DNA from: Pacificibacter marinus
GTDB lineage: Bacteria > Pseudomonadota > Alphaproteobacteria > Rhodobacterales > Rhodobacteraceae
Direction: 5' to 3'
Assembly (NCBI RefSeq): GCF_900109555.1
Contig: NZ_FNZV01000004.1
Span: forward strand, 62,001 to 126,000
Length of the DNA: 64,000 bases
The position numbers and the translations under genes were made by a program. The notes under the pieces were generated by a model, which did not search any database, was not told the DNA's origin, and saw nothing but the letters and a program-made list of their open reading frames with translations. How positions within the stretch are numbered: the first letter of the stretch is position 1; the number at the start of each line of letters is the position of its first letter. Shown here piece after piece: positions 51,943 to 60,429 of the stretch.

Positions 51943-52952
51943 TCTGCGTGATCGTCCAGTTTGGCATTGGTGTGAATTTTCGTATCAATGATGAACTGTG
52001 GCCGGGCTTTGGTTTCTGTGTATATTTTACCGATATACTCACCGATCACTCCCAGTGCGACCAAGTGCGCGCCGCCAAGAAAGTAAATTGGCAGGATAAG
52101 AGACGTCCAGCCAGGCACAACTGCCCCAGCCATCCACCCAACCCATGCGTATACAATTGCAAAAAACGAAATGCTTGCCACACAAAAACCAAAGAGCGTG
52201 ATCAAACGCAATGGGCGCACCGAAAACGAGGTGACGCCATCAATTGCAAGACCGACCATACGGCGCATGTTGTATTTGCTTTCACCAGCAACCCGCGCAG
52301 CACGATTATAGGTTACGATTGATGATTTGAAGCCAAGTCTGTGAATAAGTCCGCGCAAATAAACATTGCTTTCACCAAACATAGCTAATGCATCACGTGC
52401 TTTTGCACTCATGAGCCGATAATCAGCGTGATTTGGAATTAATTCGACCCCGAAAACAGAGAGCAACCTATAGTAACAGTGCGCACTGGTGCGTTTGAAA
52501 AAGCTATCCGTTGTACGAGATGCACGCACTCCAAAGACAATTTCGTCGCCTTGTCGAAAGCGTTCAACCATTTGTACGGCAGCTATCGGGTCATCTTGTA
52601 GATCAGCATCCATACTGATCATGATATCGCCTTGGGCCTGCATGAGCCCTGCAAGCAATGCGCTTTGGTGGCCGCTGTTACGAGACAGTTTAACACCCTG
52701 AATATTAAACGAAGATTTTATATTGGAAATCAATGACCAAGTGTTGTCTGACGACCCGTCATCAACCAATACCAATGTCAGAGGCTCACTGATTTGTTCC
52801 GCCTTAACGAGGATATCGTTCAGTTTAGTGATCCCCTCGAGCAGCAGGGGCAAACTCTCTTCTTCGTTAAAGCAAGGTACCACAATCGACAGTTTCGGCG
52901 GGGGGCGCAATTTTACAGCGTCGACCTCGCGTTTATTTGGTGAATACGGCAT
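51939..52952 (-). CDS. GT2 glycosyltransferase, GtrB/DPM-type
   Basis: A 337-residue membrane-anchored family 2 transferase. LSIVVPCFNEEESLPLLLEG starts the fold at about residue 19. LVLVDDGSSDNTW and ISMDADLQDDP give the two Asp motifs, and the C-terminal part has two membrane segments (about 235-258 and 270-293) as in GtrB. Such enzymes load a sugar onto undecaprenyl phosphate. It overlaps gtrA by 20 bases and the polytopic gene by four. Confidence 0.88.
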   Translation of the reverse strand: MPYSPNKREVDAVKLRPPPKLSIVVPCFNEEESLPLLLEGITKLNDILVKAEQISEPLTLVLVDDGSSDNTWSLISNIKSSFNIQGVKLSRNSGHQSALLAGLMQAQGDIMISMDADLQDDPIAAVQMVERFRQGDEIVFGVRASRTTDSFFKRTSAHCYYRLLSVFGVELIPNHADYRLMSAKARDALAMFGESNVYLRGLIHRLGFKSSIVTYNRAARVAGESKYNMRRMVGLAIDGVTSFSVRPLRLITLFGFCVASISFFAIVYAWVGWMAGAVVPGWTSLILPIYFLGGAHLVALGVIGEYIGKIYTETKARPQFIIDTKIHTNAKLDDHAE

Positions 52953-53322
52953 ATTTCATCCCTAGAAAAACAATGGAGCTATATGTGATAACACCCACGA
53001 TTTGAGCGATCCAATACGGAAGTCCCAATGACATAAGGGACATAATCACTAGCATATTAATTATAAAAGCGGCACCGACGAGTAATAAGTACTTAATAAC
53101 CATAGTTAATTTATAAGTGGATGCATCAAAAGTCCAAAACCCGTTCAAAGCGAAAGATAGCACAAGTCCCATGCCATATCCCGCCGCGTTCGAGACGATT
53201 AAGCTAGAACCAAGGACTCTGTAAAAGAAGAGAATAACAGCAAGTCCAAAACATGTGTTCAACACGCCTATAATTGCGAAACGAGAAATTTGTCCGCCAA
53301 TATCGTTGTCTTGTTGGGGCAT
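52933..53322 (-). CDS. GtrA-family membrane protein (putative lipid-linked sugar flippase)
   Basis: A 129-residue protein with four membrane segments and the GtrA pattern: FAIIGVLNTCFGLAVILFFY, AAGYGMGLVLSFALNGFWTF and a C-terminal YWIAQIVGVITYSSIVFLGMKYAVF. GtrA proteins are thought to flip undecaprenyl-phosphate-sugar made by GtrB. ATG 53322 is set by the stop of the methyltransferase seven bases upstream and by family length; the frame extends to 53439. Confidence 0.82.
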   Translation of the reverse strand: MPQQDNDIGGQISRFAIIGVLNTCFGLAVILFFYRVLGSSLIVSNAAGYGMGLVLSFALNGFWTFDASTYKLTMVIKYLLLVGAAFIINMLVIMSLMSLGLPYWIAQIVGVITYSSIVFLGMKYAVFTK

Positions 53323-53329
53323 ACTATAT

Positions 53330-54028
53330 TCAAACAGCGGGTGCGCGACCGGAGCACGAATACTGCGCCCCCAGCGGCATCCAACCAAGAGCCGGATCAA
53401 GGACGCGCCATGACGCCAATATGGCCGGGAAAAACACATGATATGTTGTTTTGATATCCGTCCAACCTGCCGCCCGAAGTCGCTTAGACATTAGAGGTGA
53501 AGATATCAAATGGGCATTCACATCAAACGGGCAGTTGCGCACGGCATGACGTGTTAAAGGATTCCAAGGGTTGTGTTCAAAAATAACCAACCGCCCATTG
53601 GGTTTTGTAACACGCAAAATTTCCTTCAACCAAAAATCATGTTCGTCATGTGGAATATGGTGAAACACGCATGCTGTGAAAACGATATCAAAACTATTAT
53701 CGTCTGCAAGAATGCGGTTTTCCAGAATTTTAATCTGCGGCTCATCCCCGCCATGCAATTCTTTTGCACGCCCTAGGCTATCCAAAGATAGGTCTGATTG
53801 AGTTACGTTAATGTCGGGAAAGTGCTCACGAAACGCAGGGACAGAGTTGCCGAGGCCACTTCCGAAATCAAGGATTTGGGGTGCGCCCATCCCCCATTTT
53901 TGCGCCATTTTCTGGAGTTCAAATACTTTATAATTGGCAAAAAAATCAGGGGCTTCACCCGAAATCCGGATGCTTTTGTTGTGCTGGTCAGCGTAGTCGT
54001 CAACGTATGCATCAAATTCTTGGGGCAT
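53330..54028 (-). CDS. Class I SAM-dependent methyltransferase
   Basis: A 232-residue methyltransferase. The SAM-binding motif I is ILDFGSGLGNSVPAF (about residues 53-67). Motif II has VTQSDLS, and DIVFTACVFHHIPHDEHDFWLKEILRVTKPNGRLVIFEH covers motifs III-IV. The substrate is unknown; its place at the head of a GtrA/GtrB operon suggests a glycan or lipid-linked intermediate. Start ATG 54028 gives MPQEFDAYVDDYADQHN, typical of the family; an upstream ATG at 54061 is possible. Confidence 0.8.
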   Translation of the reverse strand: MPQEFDAYVDDYADQHNKSIRISGEAPDFFANYKVFELQKMAQKWGMGAPQILDFGSGLGNSVPAFREHFPDINVTQSDLSLDSLGRAKELHGGDEPQIKILENRILADDNSFDIVFTACVFHHIPHDEHDFWLKEILRVTKPNGRLVIFEHNPWNPLTRHAVRNCPFDVNAHLISSPLMSKRLRAAGWTDIKTTYHVFFPAILASWRVLDPALGWMPLGAQYSCSGRAPAV

Positions 54029-54061
54029 CTTCAAAGTCACTCGAATGTATTTTAAAAACAT

Positions 54062-54385
54062 ACATTAGATCAAAATATTGGTTTTGCAATGAAAAGTGGG
54101 CGAGCAGGCTGAGGTTTGGGATCGATAGCAATGCGGAGAGTATATGAGGTCGATTAATCAAATCTGTGCAGTTTTGGGTACGCTAATTCTGGTCCACACT
54201 TAGCGTAAATCATTGATTTAGCTTGAGCGCATTTAGGAATGGGTGTGATCCATGCTGCCTTTTTTAAAAGGAAAACTGCAGTTTTTAGTGGCTCAGGAGT
54301 TGGTATCATTCCCCCTCAAAAAACAACTCTTACGAATAAAATTTGCCAAGTGTTTACGGGTTTTCCCGTGTTAAATACGCTTTGA
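54062..54385. other. AT-rich intergenic region with possible right end of the tRNA-His element
   Basis: No gene seen in about 320 bases. It holds the putative attachment repeat at 54294-54311 and a small hairpin ACGGG-TTTT-CCCGT (54356-54369) near the 3' end of the DUF6476 gene. Base composition changes from AT-rich to GC-richer after about 54380, where core genes resume. Confidence 0.5.
54294..54311 (+). repeat. Imperfect copy of tRNA-His 3' end (putative distal attachment site)
   Basis: CAGGAGTTGGTATCATTC matches the tRNA-His end at 49863-49880 in 15 of 18 positions without gaps. The distance between copies is 4.4 kb and they bracket the integrase remnant and the gtr-like operon. Confidence 0.35.
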
Positions 54386-54724
54386 TTACTCAATCTCCAA
54401 CGTCTGACGCAGCGCGCCTGTCGCGGAATCAAAGATCAAAATCTCGTTGTCAGTGGTCACAATGGCAACCCAGCCCACGCCGCGGGTAAAGTTTTGCGCC
54501 GTGGTACCCGCCGGTAAAGCGATGTTTTCCGGCAAATCAAAGCCGATTGGCGCATTCATCGTGGGGAAACGGGTGACAAGCAACCCGATCAGGAGTAGGA
54601 ACCCCAAAATCATCACCACCAAGAGCGATGTGACCAGCCTGCGCATCAGCGTCAGCCCTGCCATCGCCTTTGGGTCAACTCCAGCGTCCAAGCTCTTTGG
54701 GTCGCCTTGTACCGGATCAGTCAT
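54386..54724 (-). CDS. DUF6476 family membrane protein
   Basis: A 112-residue protein: hydrophilic head with KSLDAGVDPKAMAGLTLMRR, one membrane segment (LVTSLLVVMILGFLLLIGLL, about 33-52), then a periplasmic part ending WVAIVTTDNEILIFDSATGALRQTLEIE. It resembles the Rhodobacteraceae DUF6476 family, from memory. Its ATG (54722-54724 read leftward) shares two bases with the rluD ATG. Function unknown. Confidence 0.65.
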   Translation of the reverse strand: MTDPVQGDPKSLDAGVDPKAMAGLTLMRRLVTSLLVVMILGFLLLIGLLVTRFPTMNAPIGFDLPENIALPAGTTAQNFTRGVGWVAIVTTDNEILIFDSATGALRQTLEIE

Positions 54725-55760
54725 GTCTCTTAGCGCTCCACTTATCACCGTTGAATTTATCATCGCGGAAAACCCGCCTAATCGACTTGATAAAGCGATT
54801 GCGCGTGATGTGCCAGCAGAGGCGAACCTGTCGCGGTCACGTTTGGCGAAATTGATTGCCGAAGGCGCTGTTGTCGTCAATGGCAAGCCCGCGTTAGATC
54901 AAAAGGCTAAGATCGCTGAGGGCGCGCAAGTGACCATTACGGTCGAGCAACCCACCGAAAGCCATTTAGTGGCCGAAGATATTCCACTCGACATTATATA
55001 TGAAGACGACGATCTGGTTGTGATCAACAAACCCGTGGGCATGGTGGTTCATCCGGCTCCTGGTAGTCCTAGTGGCACTTTGGTCAATGCGCTGATGCAT
55101 CATTGTGGTGACAGCCTGTCTGGGATTGGCGGCGAAAAACGCCCCGGTATTGTGCACCGTATTGATAAAGACACCTCTGGTCTGCTTGTGGTCGCCAAAA
55201 GTGATGTGGCGCATCAAGGTCTGGCGAAACAATTCGAGAAACACACAGTCGAGCGTAAATACACCGCACTGGTGTACAGCATGCCTGACGTGATGGACCC
55301 GCGGTTGCGTGGTGTAAAAGGCGTGAGCTTTGAAGGCTCAAACATTTTGCGTATCACCACCATGCTTGGGCGTCACAAACACGATCGTCAAAAGCAAGCG
55401 GTGTCTTTCACAGAAGGACGTCACGCGATTACCCGCGCGCGGGTCGTTGAAACATTCGGTACGCCTTTGCAGTTGTCCTTGGTGGAATGTTGGCTTGAAA
55501 CGGGGCGCACGCATCAAATTCGTGTGCACATGACACACGCAGGGCATGGCCTTATTGGCGATCAAACCTATGGTGGCAAACGCAAATTGTCACATAAAGC
55601 AGGTATTTCCGAAGCCACGCTTGCGGCCATCGCAGCTTTTCCACGCCAAGCGTTGCATGCGGCTGTCTTGGGATTTGTACATCCTGTGACGGGCGACGAC
55701 ATTCGTTTCGAGGCACCTTTGCCACCGGATATGTCTGATTTAATCAGCTCGTTGCGCTAA
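54723..55760 (+). CDS. rluD: 23S rRNA pseudouridine synthase RluD
   Basis: A 345-residue RluA-family enzyme. An N-terminal S4 domain (NRLDKAIARDVPA..SRSRLAKLIAEGAVVVNG, about 19-60) precedes the catalytic domain. LDIIYEDDDLVVINKPVGMVVHPAPG is followed by the catalytic-Asp motif PGIVHRIDKDTSGLLVVAKSD (about 142-162), and ETGRTHQIRVHMTHAGHGLIGD lies later. It modifies helix 69 of 23S rRNA. ATG 54723 aligns with the family start; the open frame to 54447 runs through the DUF6476 gene on the other strand. Confidence 0.92.
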   Translation: MSLSAPLITVEFIIAENPPNRLDKAIARDVPAEANLSRSRLAKLIAEGAVVVNGKPALDQKAKIAEGAQVTITVEQPTESHLVAEDIPLDIIYEDDDLVVINKPVGMVVHPAPGSPSGTLVNALMHHCGDSLSGIGGEKRPGIVHRIDKDTSGLLVVAKSDVAHQGLAKQFEKHTVERKYTALVYSMPDVMDPRLRGVKGVSFEGSNILRITTMLGRHKHDRQKQAVSFTEGRHAITRARVVETFGTPLQLSLVECWLETGRTHQIRVHMTHAGHGLIGDQTYGGKRKLSHKAGISEATLAAIAAFPRQALHAAVLGFVHPVTGDDIRFEAPLPPDMSDLISSLR

Positions 55761-55914
55761 AATGCACAGTCTCTGCGCGGTGCGGGTATAGTTGTAGCAA
55801 TTGCGCACATAAGCGTGAAGTTGCTATAAATCCCTAGACCACCGACGGAAACGGGTTCATCTTTCGTATAAAGATTGATGGTAGCGAACAAAGTTAACTT
55901 TTTGCTTTGCAAAC

Positions 55915-55943
55915 CTTGAACCGTCATAACAGTGACCTTATTT
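55915..55943 (+). promoter_or_regulatory. Candidate rpoH promoter
   Basis: CTTGAA (55915-55920), a 17-base spacer, and TTATTT (55938-55943), about 50 bases before the rpoH ATG. CTTGAA is close to the -35 element of heat-shock promoters, so autoregulation is possible. Confidence 0.35.
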
Positions 55944-55992
55944 GCATGTTAACACCTATAACATTAGGTCCAGACATGGGAGCGACCCGAAT

Positions 55993-56889
55993 ATGAGCAA
56001 TTATACAAACCTACCAGCCCCGAGCCCGGAACAGGGTCTCAACCGCTACATGCAGGAAATCCGTAAGTTCCCCATGCTGGAGCCTGAAGAAGAGTACATG
56101 CTAGCCAAACGCTGGGTCGACCATGAAGACTCTGGTGCGGCGCATAAACTTGTAACATCGCATCTGCGATTGGCGGCAAAAATCGCCATGGGCTATCGCG
56201 GCTACGGGTTGCCGCAAGCCGAAGTGGTGTCTGAGGCCAATGTGGGCTTGATGCAGGCCGTGAAACGTTTTGATCCTGAAAAAGGCTTCCGTCTGTCTAC
56301 TTACGCGATGTGGTGGATTCGTGCGTCTATTCAAGAATACGTGTTGCGCTCTTGGAGCCTGGTAAAACTCGGCACAACGTCAGCGCAAAAGAAACTGTTC
56401 TTTAATTTGCGCAAAGCCAAAAACCGTATTGGCGCTTTGGAAGAGGGCGATTTGCGTCCTGAAAACGTCAAACGGATCGCCACCGATCTGGGCGTGACCG
56501 AAGCTGAAGTTGTGTCAATGAACCGCCGTATGTCTGGCGGGGATGCTTCTTTGAATGCGACTGTTGGGTCTGAAGATGGCGGAACGGCACAGTGGCAAGA
56601 TTGGCTTGAAGACGAAAGCGCGGACCAAGCTGGCGATTATGAAGCCAAAGATGAAATGGAAAGCCGCCATGCTTTGCTCGTGCAAGCGATGGATGTGCTC
56701 AACGACCGTGAGAAAGACATTCTAACTCTGCGTCGACTTGAGGACAAACCTATCACGTTAGAGGCGTTGTCCGAACAATACAGCGTATCGCGTGAACGCA
56801 TCCGCCAAATTGAAGTGCGTGCTTTTGAAAAACTGCAGGCGCGGATGAAAGAGCTGGCCGTGGAAAGTGGCGTGTTCGAAGACGTGTAA
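55993..56889 (+). CDS. rpoH: Heat-shock sigma factor RpoH
   Basis: A 298-residue alternative sigma factor. Region 2 has HLRLAAKIAMGYRGYGLPQAEVVSEANVGLMQAVKRFDPEKGFRLSTYAMWWIRASIQEYV. The RpoH box is QKKLFFNLRKAKNRI (about 134-148). Region 4 ends [26 protein letters not shown] 55993 has GGGAG about ten bases upstream and gives the family start MSNYTNLPAPSPEQGLNRYM; the open frame to 55942 is not supported. Alphaproteobacteria often have two RpoH proteins; which type this is cannot be settled here. Confidence 0.93.
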   Translation: MSNYTNLPAPSPEQGLNRYMQEIRKFPMLEPEEEYMLAKRWVDHEDSGAAHKLVTSHLRLAAKIAMGYRGYGLPQAEVVSEANVGLMQAVKRFDPEKGFRLSTYAMWWIRASIQEYVLRSWSLVKLGTTSAQKKLFFNLRKAKNRIGALEEGDLRPENVKRIATDLGVTEAEVVSMNRRMSGGDASLNATVGSEDGGTAQWQDWLEDESADQAGDYEAKDEMESRHALLVQAMDVLNDREKDILTLRRLEDKPITLEALSEQYSVSRERIRQIEVRAFEKLQARMKELAVESGVFEDV

Positions 56890-56919
56890 CGACGATACAA
56901 ACATTTAGTCGATAAGTTC

Positions 56920-56947
56920 AAAAGGAGTGGCCATGGCTGCTCCTTTT
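56920..56947 (+). terminator. Possible terminator of rpoH
   Basis: AAAAGGAG (56920-56927) and CTCCTTTT (56940-56947) form a perfect 8-base stem with a 12-base loop, 31 bases after the rpoH stop. The T tract is short. Confidence 0.45.
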
Positions 56948-57065
56948 GCGCTTGTCTCTAAGGGATTGAAATATACCACCTGCATGGTGCTTGTGCAGAA
57001 TTACCCCCTTTTTCTTCACGCGTCCCTCTGTCATGCTTGGGTTTGGGTATACGGAGGAGACCACC

Positions 57066-58049
57066 ATGAGCAAACCTATCCGCTGGGGCGTTTTGGGCGC
57101 TGCTAATTTTGCAAAACAGCATATGGCGCGTGCCATTCACGCCGCCGAAGGGGCTCAACTCGTGGCTTTGGCCACGTCTGATCCGGCTAAGGCCGTAGGA
57201 TTTCAGGCATTTTGCCCTGAACTTGAGGTCGAGACCGACTATGACGCATTGTTGGCGCGTGATGACATTGATGCGATCTACGCGCCGCTGCCCAATCATA
57301 TTCACGTTGAATGGACGCTTAAAGCGATGCGTGCGGGCAAACATGTTTTGACCGAAAAACCGATCGCAATGACCGCAAGCCAAGTCGATGATTTGATTGC
57401 TCTACGCGACGAGACAGGGCTTTTGTGCGCCGAAGCTTATATGATCGTGCATCACCCACAATGGGCCCGCGCCAAACAGCTTTTGTCCGACGGTGCAATT
57501 GGCGATGTGATTCATGTTGAAACGGTGTTTTCCTATAGCAACAGCGATATGGACAACATTCGCAATCGGCCTGAAACCGGTGGCGGGTCTATTCGCGATA
57601 TCGGCGTGTACACCTATGGTGCTGCGCGTTGGGCCACGGGGCAAGAGCCGCGTGAGATCACCCATACCAACATTCGCTACGAGAATGAGGTGGATGTCAC
57701 CGCTGAAATCAACGCACAGTTTGACACGTTTTCCTATCATGCGCTGACATCGATGCGGATGTGCCCTGCGCAGAGCATTCGGTTTCACGGAACCACGGGT
57801 GTATTGACCGTGGAAACGCCTTTCAATGCGAATTTGTTTGGCCCCACACGGCTGCACGTGGCAGATATGTCGAACAATGAGGTGGTTGAACATTTCAGCG
57901 GCGCGAACCACTATGTAAACCAAGTTCAAAATTTCTGTACCACCGTGCGTGCAGGGCAGGGTGCACATAAAGATTATCCTTGGACGCTAGAGAATGCGCG
58001 TGGCACCCAAGATATGATCGACCGTATCTTTGCGGCAGACAAACGATAG
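57066..58049 (+). CDS. Gfo/Idh/MocA family dehydrogenase
   Basis: A 327-residue NAD(P)-dependent oxidoreductase. The Rossmann motif is GVLGAANFAKQHMARAI near residues 8-24. YAPLPNHIHVEWTLKAMRAGKHVLTEKPIAM carries the family EKP signature with the catalytic Lys. The C-terminal substrate domain has GGGSIRDIGVYTYGAARW. The substrate (a sugar or cyclitol) is unknown. ATG 57066 follows GGAGGAG; the frame extends upstream to 56991 without support. Confidence 0.88.
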   Translation: MSKPIRWGVLGAANFAKQHMARAIHAAEGAQLVALATSDPAKAVGFQAFCPELEVETDYDALLARDDIDAIYAPLPNHIHVEWTLKAMRAGKHVLTEKPIAMTASQVDDLIALRDETGLLCAEAYMIVHHPQWARAKQLLSDGAIGDVIHVETVFSYSNSDMDNIRNRPETGGGSIRDIGVYTYGAARWATGQEPREITHTNIRYENEVDVTAEINAQFDTFSYHALTSMRMCPAQSIRFHGTTGVLTVETPFNANLFGPTRLHVADMSNNEVVEHFSGANHYVNQVQNFCTTVRAGQGAHKDYPWTLENARGTQDMIDRIFAADKR

Positions 58050-58072
58050 AGCGATGCTCAAAGGATAAAACA

Positions 58073-58390
58073 ATGGCCGACCCACATGAGTTTGATGACG
58101 TGATGCCTGATCTGGAAAATATGACGCCTAAGGTGCCTGAAACACTGGAAGAAAACATTCTTCACCGTGTGTTCTTTATGATTTTGATCGCGATCATGAT
58201 CAGTCTGTCAAAAACGCTTTTGGTTTTGCTGACGTTTTTACAGCTGGTGTTTGTGGTGCTTGGCAAAGGCAAACCCAACACGCGCATCGCAGAACTGGGT
58301 ACGGATTTGGGTATCTGGATGGCCAAAGCGATCCGCTATCAAACGGCAGCGTCCGAGGTCAAACCTTGGCCGTGGACGGAATTGGATTGA
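58073..58390 (+). CDS. DUF4389 family membrane protein
   Basis: A 105-residue protein. A short acidic head is followed by ILHRVFFMILIAIMISLSKTLLVLLTFLQLVFVVLGKGKPN (about 29-69), one long or two closely spaced membrane segments, and GTDLGIWMAKAIRYQT, the DUF4389 pattern. Function unknown. AAAGGA precedes the ATG. A strong bidirectional terminator follows. Confidence 0.75.
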   Translation: MADPHEFDDVMPDLENMTPKVPETLEENILHRVFFMILIAIMISLSKTLLVLLTFLQLVFVVLGKGKPNTRIAELGTDLGIWMAKAIRYQTAASEVKPWPWTELD

Positions 58391-58416
58391 ACTGACAAGT
58401 TGCTGATCGTCTTTTG

Positions 58417-58449
58417 AAAAAGCCCCCGATGTAATTTCGGGGGCTTTTT
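58417..58449. terminator. Strong bidirectional terminator
   Basis: AAAAAGCCCCCGA, a 7-base loop, TCGGGGGCTTTTT: a perfect 13-base stem with A and T tracts at its ends, lying between the convergent DUF4389 gene and pepF. Either strand can use it. Confidence 0.9.
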
Positions 58450-58451
58450 GT

Positions 58452-60314
58452 TTAATCCATCGCCTCAAGTTCATCGATCATGCTTGAGATCATCGACAGG
58501 CCTTTGTCCCAGAATTTGGGATCTGAGGCATCAAGGCCAAAGGGGGCCAAAAGTTCGGTGTGATGTTTCGATCCGCCCGCTTTAAGCATGTCGAAGTATT
58601 TGTCTTGGAAGCCTTCGGGGTTTTCCACATAGGCCGCATAGAGCGCGTTCACCAATCCATCGCCAAACGCATAGGCGTAGACATAAAAGGGCGAGTGGAC
58701 GAAATGCGGGATGTAGGACCAGAACGTTTCATACCCATCCATGAACTCGAATGCAGGCCCAAGGCTTTCACCTTGAACGGACATCCACAGATCATTGATG
58801 GTTTCAGATGTCAGTTCGCCGCCTTTGCGCGCGTCATGCAGTTTGCATTCAAAGTCGTAGAACGCGATTTGGCGCACCAGCGTGTTGATTGAATCCTCGA
58901 CTTTACCCGCCAAAAGAACCTTGCGTTCGTTTTGGGTTTTTGCTCCGGCAAGCATCTTTTGGAACGTCAGCATTTCACCAAAGACAGATGCCGTTTCGGC
59001 CAGAGTCAGCGGGGTGCTAGACAAAAGTTCGCCTTGCTCGGCGGCCAAAACTTGGTGCACACCATGACCAAGTTCGTGGGCCAATGTCATGACATCACGT
59101 TGTTTTCCAAGGTAATTCAGCATCACATAGGGGTGCGCGTCTGTCACGGTTGGATGGGCGAAAGCACCAGGAGCTTTGCCGTCTTTGACGCCTGCATCAA
59201 TCCAGCCTTTGGTGAAAAACGGTTCGGCAAGCTCTGCCATTTTCGGGTGAAAGCCTGCATAGGCGTCCATCACCATCTTGCGGGCGTCATCCCATTGAAC
59301 GGCTTTGTCATCTTCCATCGGCAGCGGTGCATTACGGTCCCAGACCTGTAATTTATCAAGCCCCAGCCAACCGCGTTTGAGCTCATAGTAGCGGTGCGAC
59401 AGTTTGGGGTAGGCCGCGACAACCGCATCACGCAGGGCCTCAACCACTTCGGGTTCCACATCATTGGACAGATGCCGCCCTGTTTGTGGCGTCGGCATAC
59501 CGCGCCATTTGTCTTCGACATCGCCCATTTTCGCCAGCGTGTTGTGGACGCGGGTAAAGGTTTTGATATTCTTGCCCAGCACATTGGCCACTTCGCGTGC
59601 CGCAGCTTCACGTTTGCTGCGATCTTGGTCGCTCATCAATGTGGCCGCCGCTTCAAGCCCCAGTTCCGTTCCATCGACGTTGAATTTCAGGTCCGCGACA
59701 GTTTCGTCGAACAGTTTATTCCACGCCGAAGCGCCGACCACGGACATGTCGTGTTCGTAGCGTTCAAGTTCATCGGACAACTGGTAGGGGCGCATTTTGC
59801 GCATACGCTCAAAGATGGGTCGATACCGCGCAAGGTCCGCGTGTTCGAGCATCGATTCAACCGTGTTATCGGCAATGCGGTTCACTTCGAGTGAGAAAAA
59901 CACCAAAGGCGCGGTGAAGTTTGTGATTTTATCTTGGATGTCGGAAAAGAATTTCGCGCGCGTGCCATCGACTGTGTTTTGGTAGTACAAAAGCCCCGCA
60001 TATGACCCAAGACGCCCTGCAACTTGGCTGATCCGCTCGTTGCGCAAGATACAGTCGTACATTGCAGCGCCATCCAGATCGGCCAATTTACCTTCGAAAT
60101 CATTGGCGAATGAGGCACAGGCCTCTTCCAGCCAATCCAGATCGCGTTTCACTTCTGGGGCATCGACCGCAGGGTAGAGATCGCTCAGATCCCACTCGGG
60201 CAAATCGCCAAAATCGCCCGCCGCTGACCCTGCTTGCGTGTCAAAAACGCGGCTGTCATAGGCGCGGGTGTCAAATGCTTGGGGACCAAAGGCAGATGTA
60301 TAGCTGAAACGCAT
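58452..60314 (-). CDS. pepF: Oligoendopeptidase F (M3 family metallopeptidase)
   Basis: A 620-residue zinc peptidase, full length for the PepF/M3B clade. The HExxH site is HELGH at 413-417 (MTLAHELGHGVHQVLA), with the third ligand Glu in LAETASVFGEML about 25 residues later. The N-terminal helical M3_N domain covers residues 60-330, and the C-terminal HSPFYVYAYAFGDGLV is typical. It trims short peptides in the cytoplasm. AGGAG lies six bases before the ATG. The N-terminal 20 residues contain a near-repeat (AFDTRAYDSRVFDTQ). Confidence 0.92.
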   Translation of the reverse strand: MRFSYTSAFGPQAFDTRAYDSRVFDTQAGSAAGDFGDLPEWDLSDLYPAVDAPEVKRDLDWLEEACASFANDFEGKLADLDGAAMYDCILRNERISQVAGRLGSYAGLLYYQNTVDGTRAKFFSDIQDKITNFTAPLVFFSLEVNRIADNTVESMLEHADLARYRPIFERMRKMRPYQLSDELERYEHDMSVVGASAWNKLFDETVADLKFNVDGTELGLEAAATLMSDQDRSKREAAAREVANVLGKNIKTFTRVHNTLAKMGDVEDKWRGMPTPQTGRHLSNDVEPEVVEALRDAVVAAYPKLSHRYYELKRGWLGLDKLQVWDRNAPLPMEDDKAVQWDDARKMVMDAYAGFHPKMAELAEPFFTKGWIDAGVKDGKAPGAFAHPTVTDAHPYVMLNYLGKQRDVMTLAHELGHGVHQVLAAEQGELLSSTPLTLAETASVFGEMLTFQKMLAGAKTQNERKVLLAGKVEDSINTLVRQIAFYDFECKLHDARKGGELTSETINDLWMSVQGESLGPAFEFMDGYETFWSYIPHFVHSPFYVYAYAFGDGLVNALYAAYVENPEGFQDKYFDMLKAGGSKHHTELLAPFGLDASDPKFWDKGLSMISSMIDELEAMD

Positions 60315-60429
60315 GAAATTCTCCTGTTCGTGTGGTGTATTACTTAGGAACGGGGCATAGGGATTTGCAACCCATTGGGCCGATAGAAAGCATACCCTTC
60401 ATCACAAAGTGATGGGACAAAGGTGGGAT

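Noticed and set aside
55938-55960. Possible CtrA site around TGTTAACACCTATAACATTA upstream of rpoH.
   Set aside because: Only one TTAA half-site is present; the second half reads AACA.
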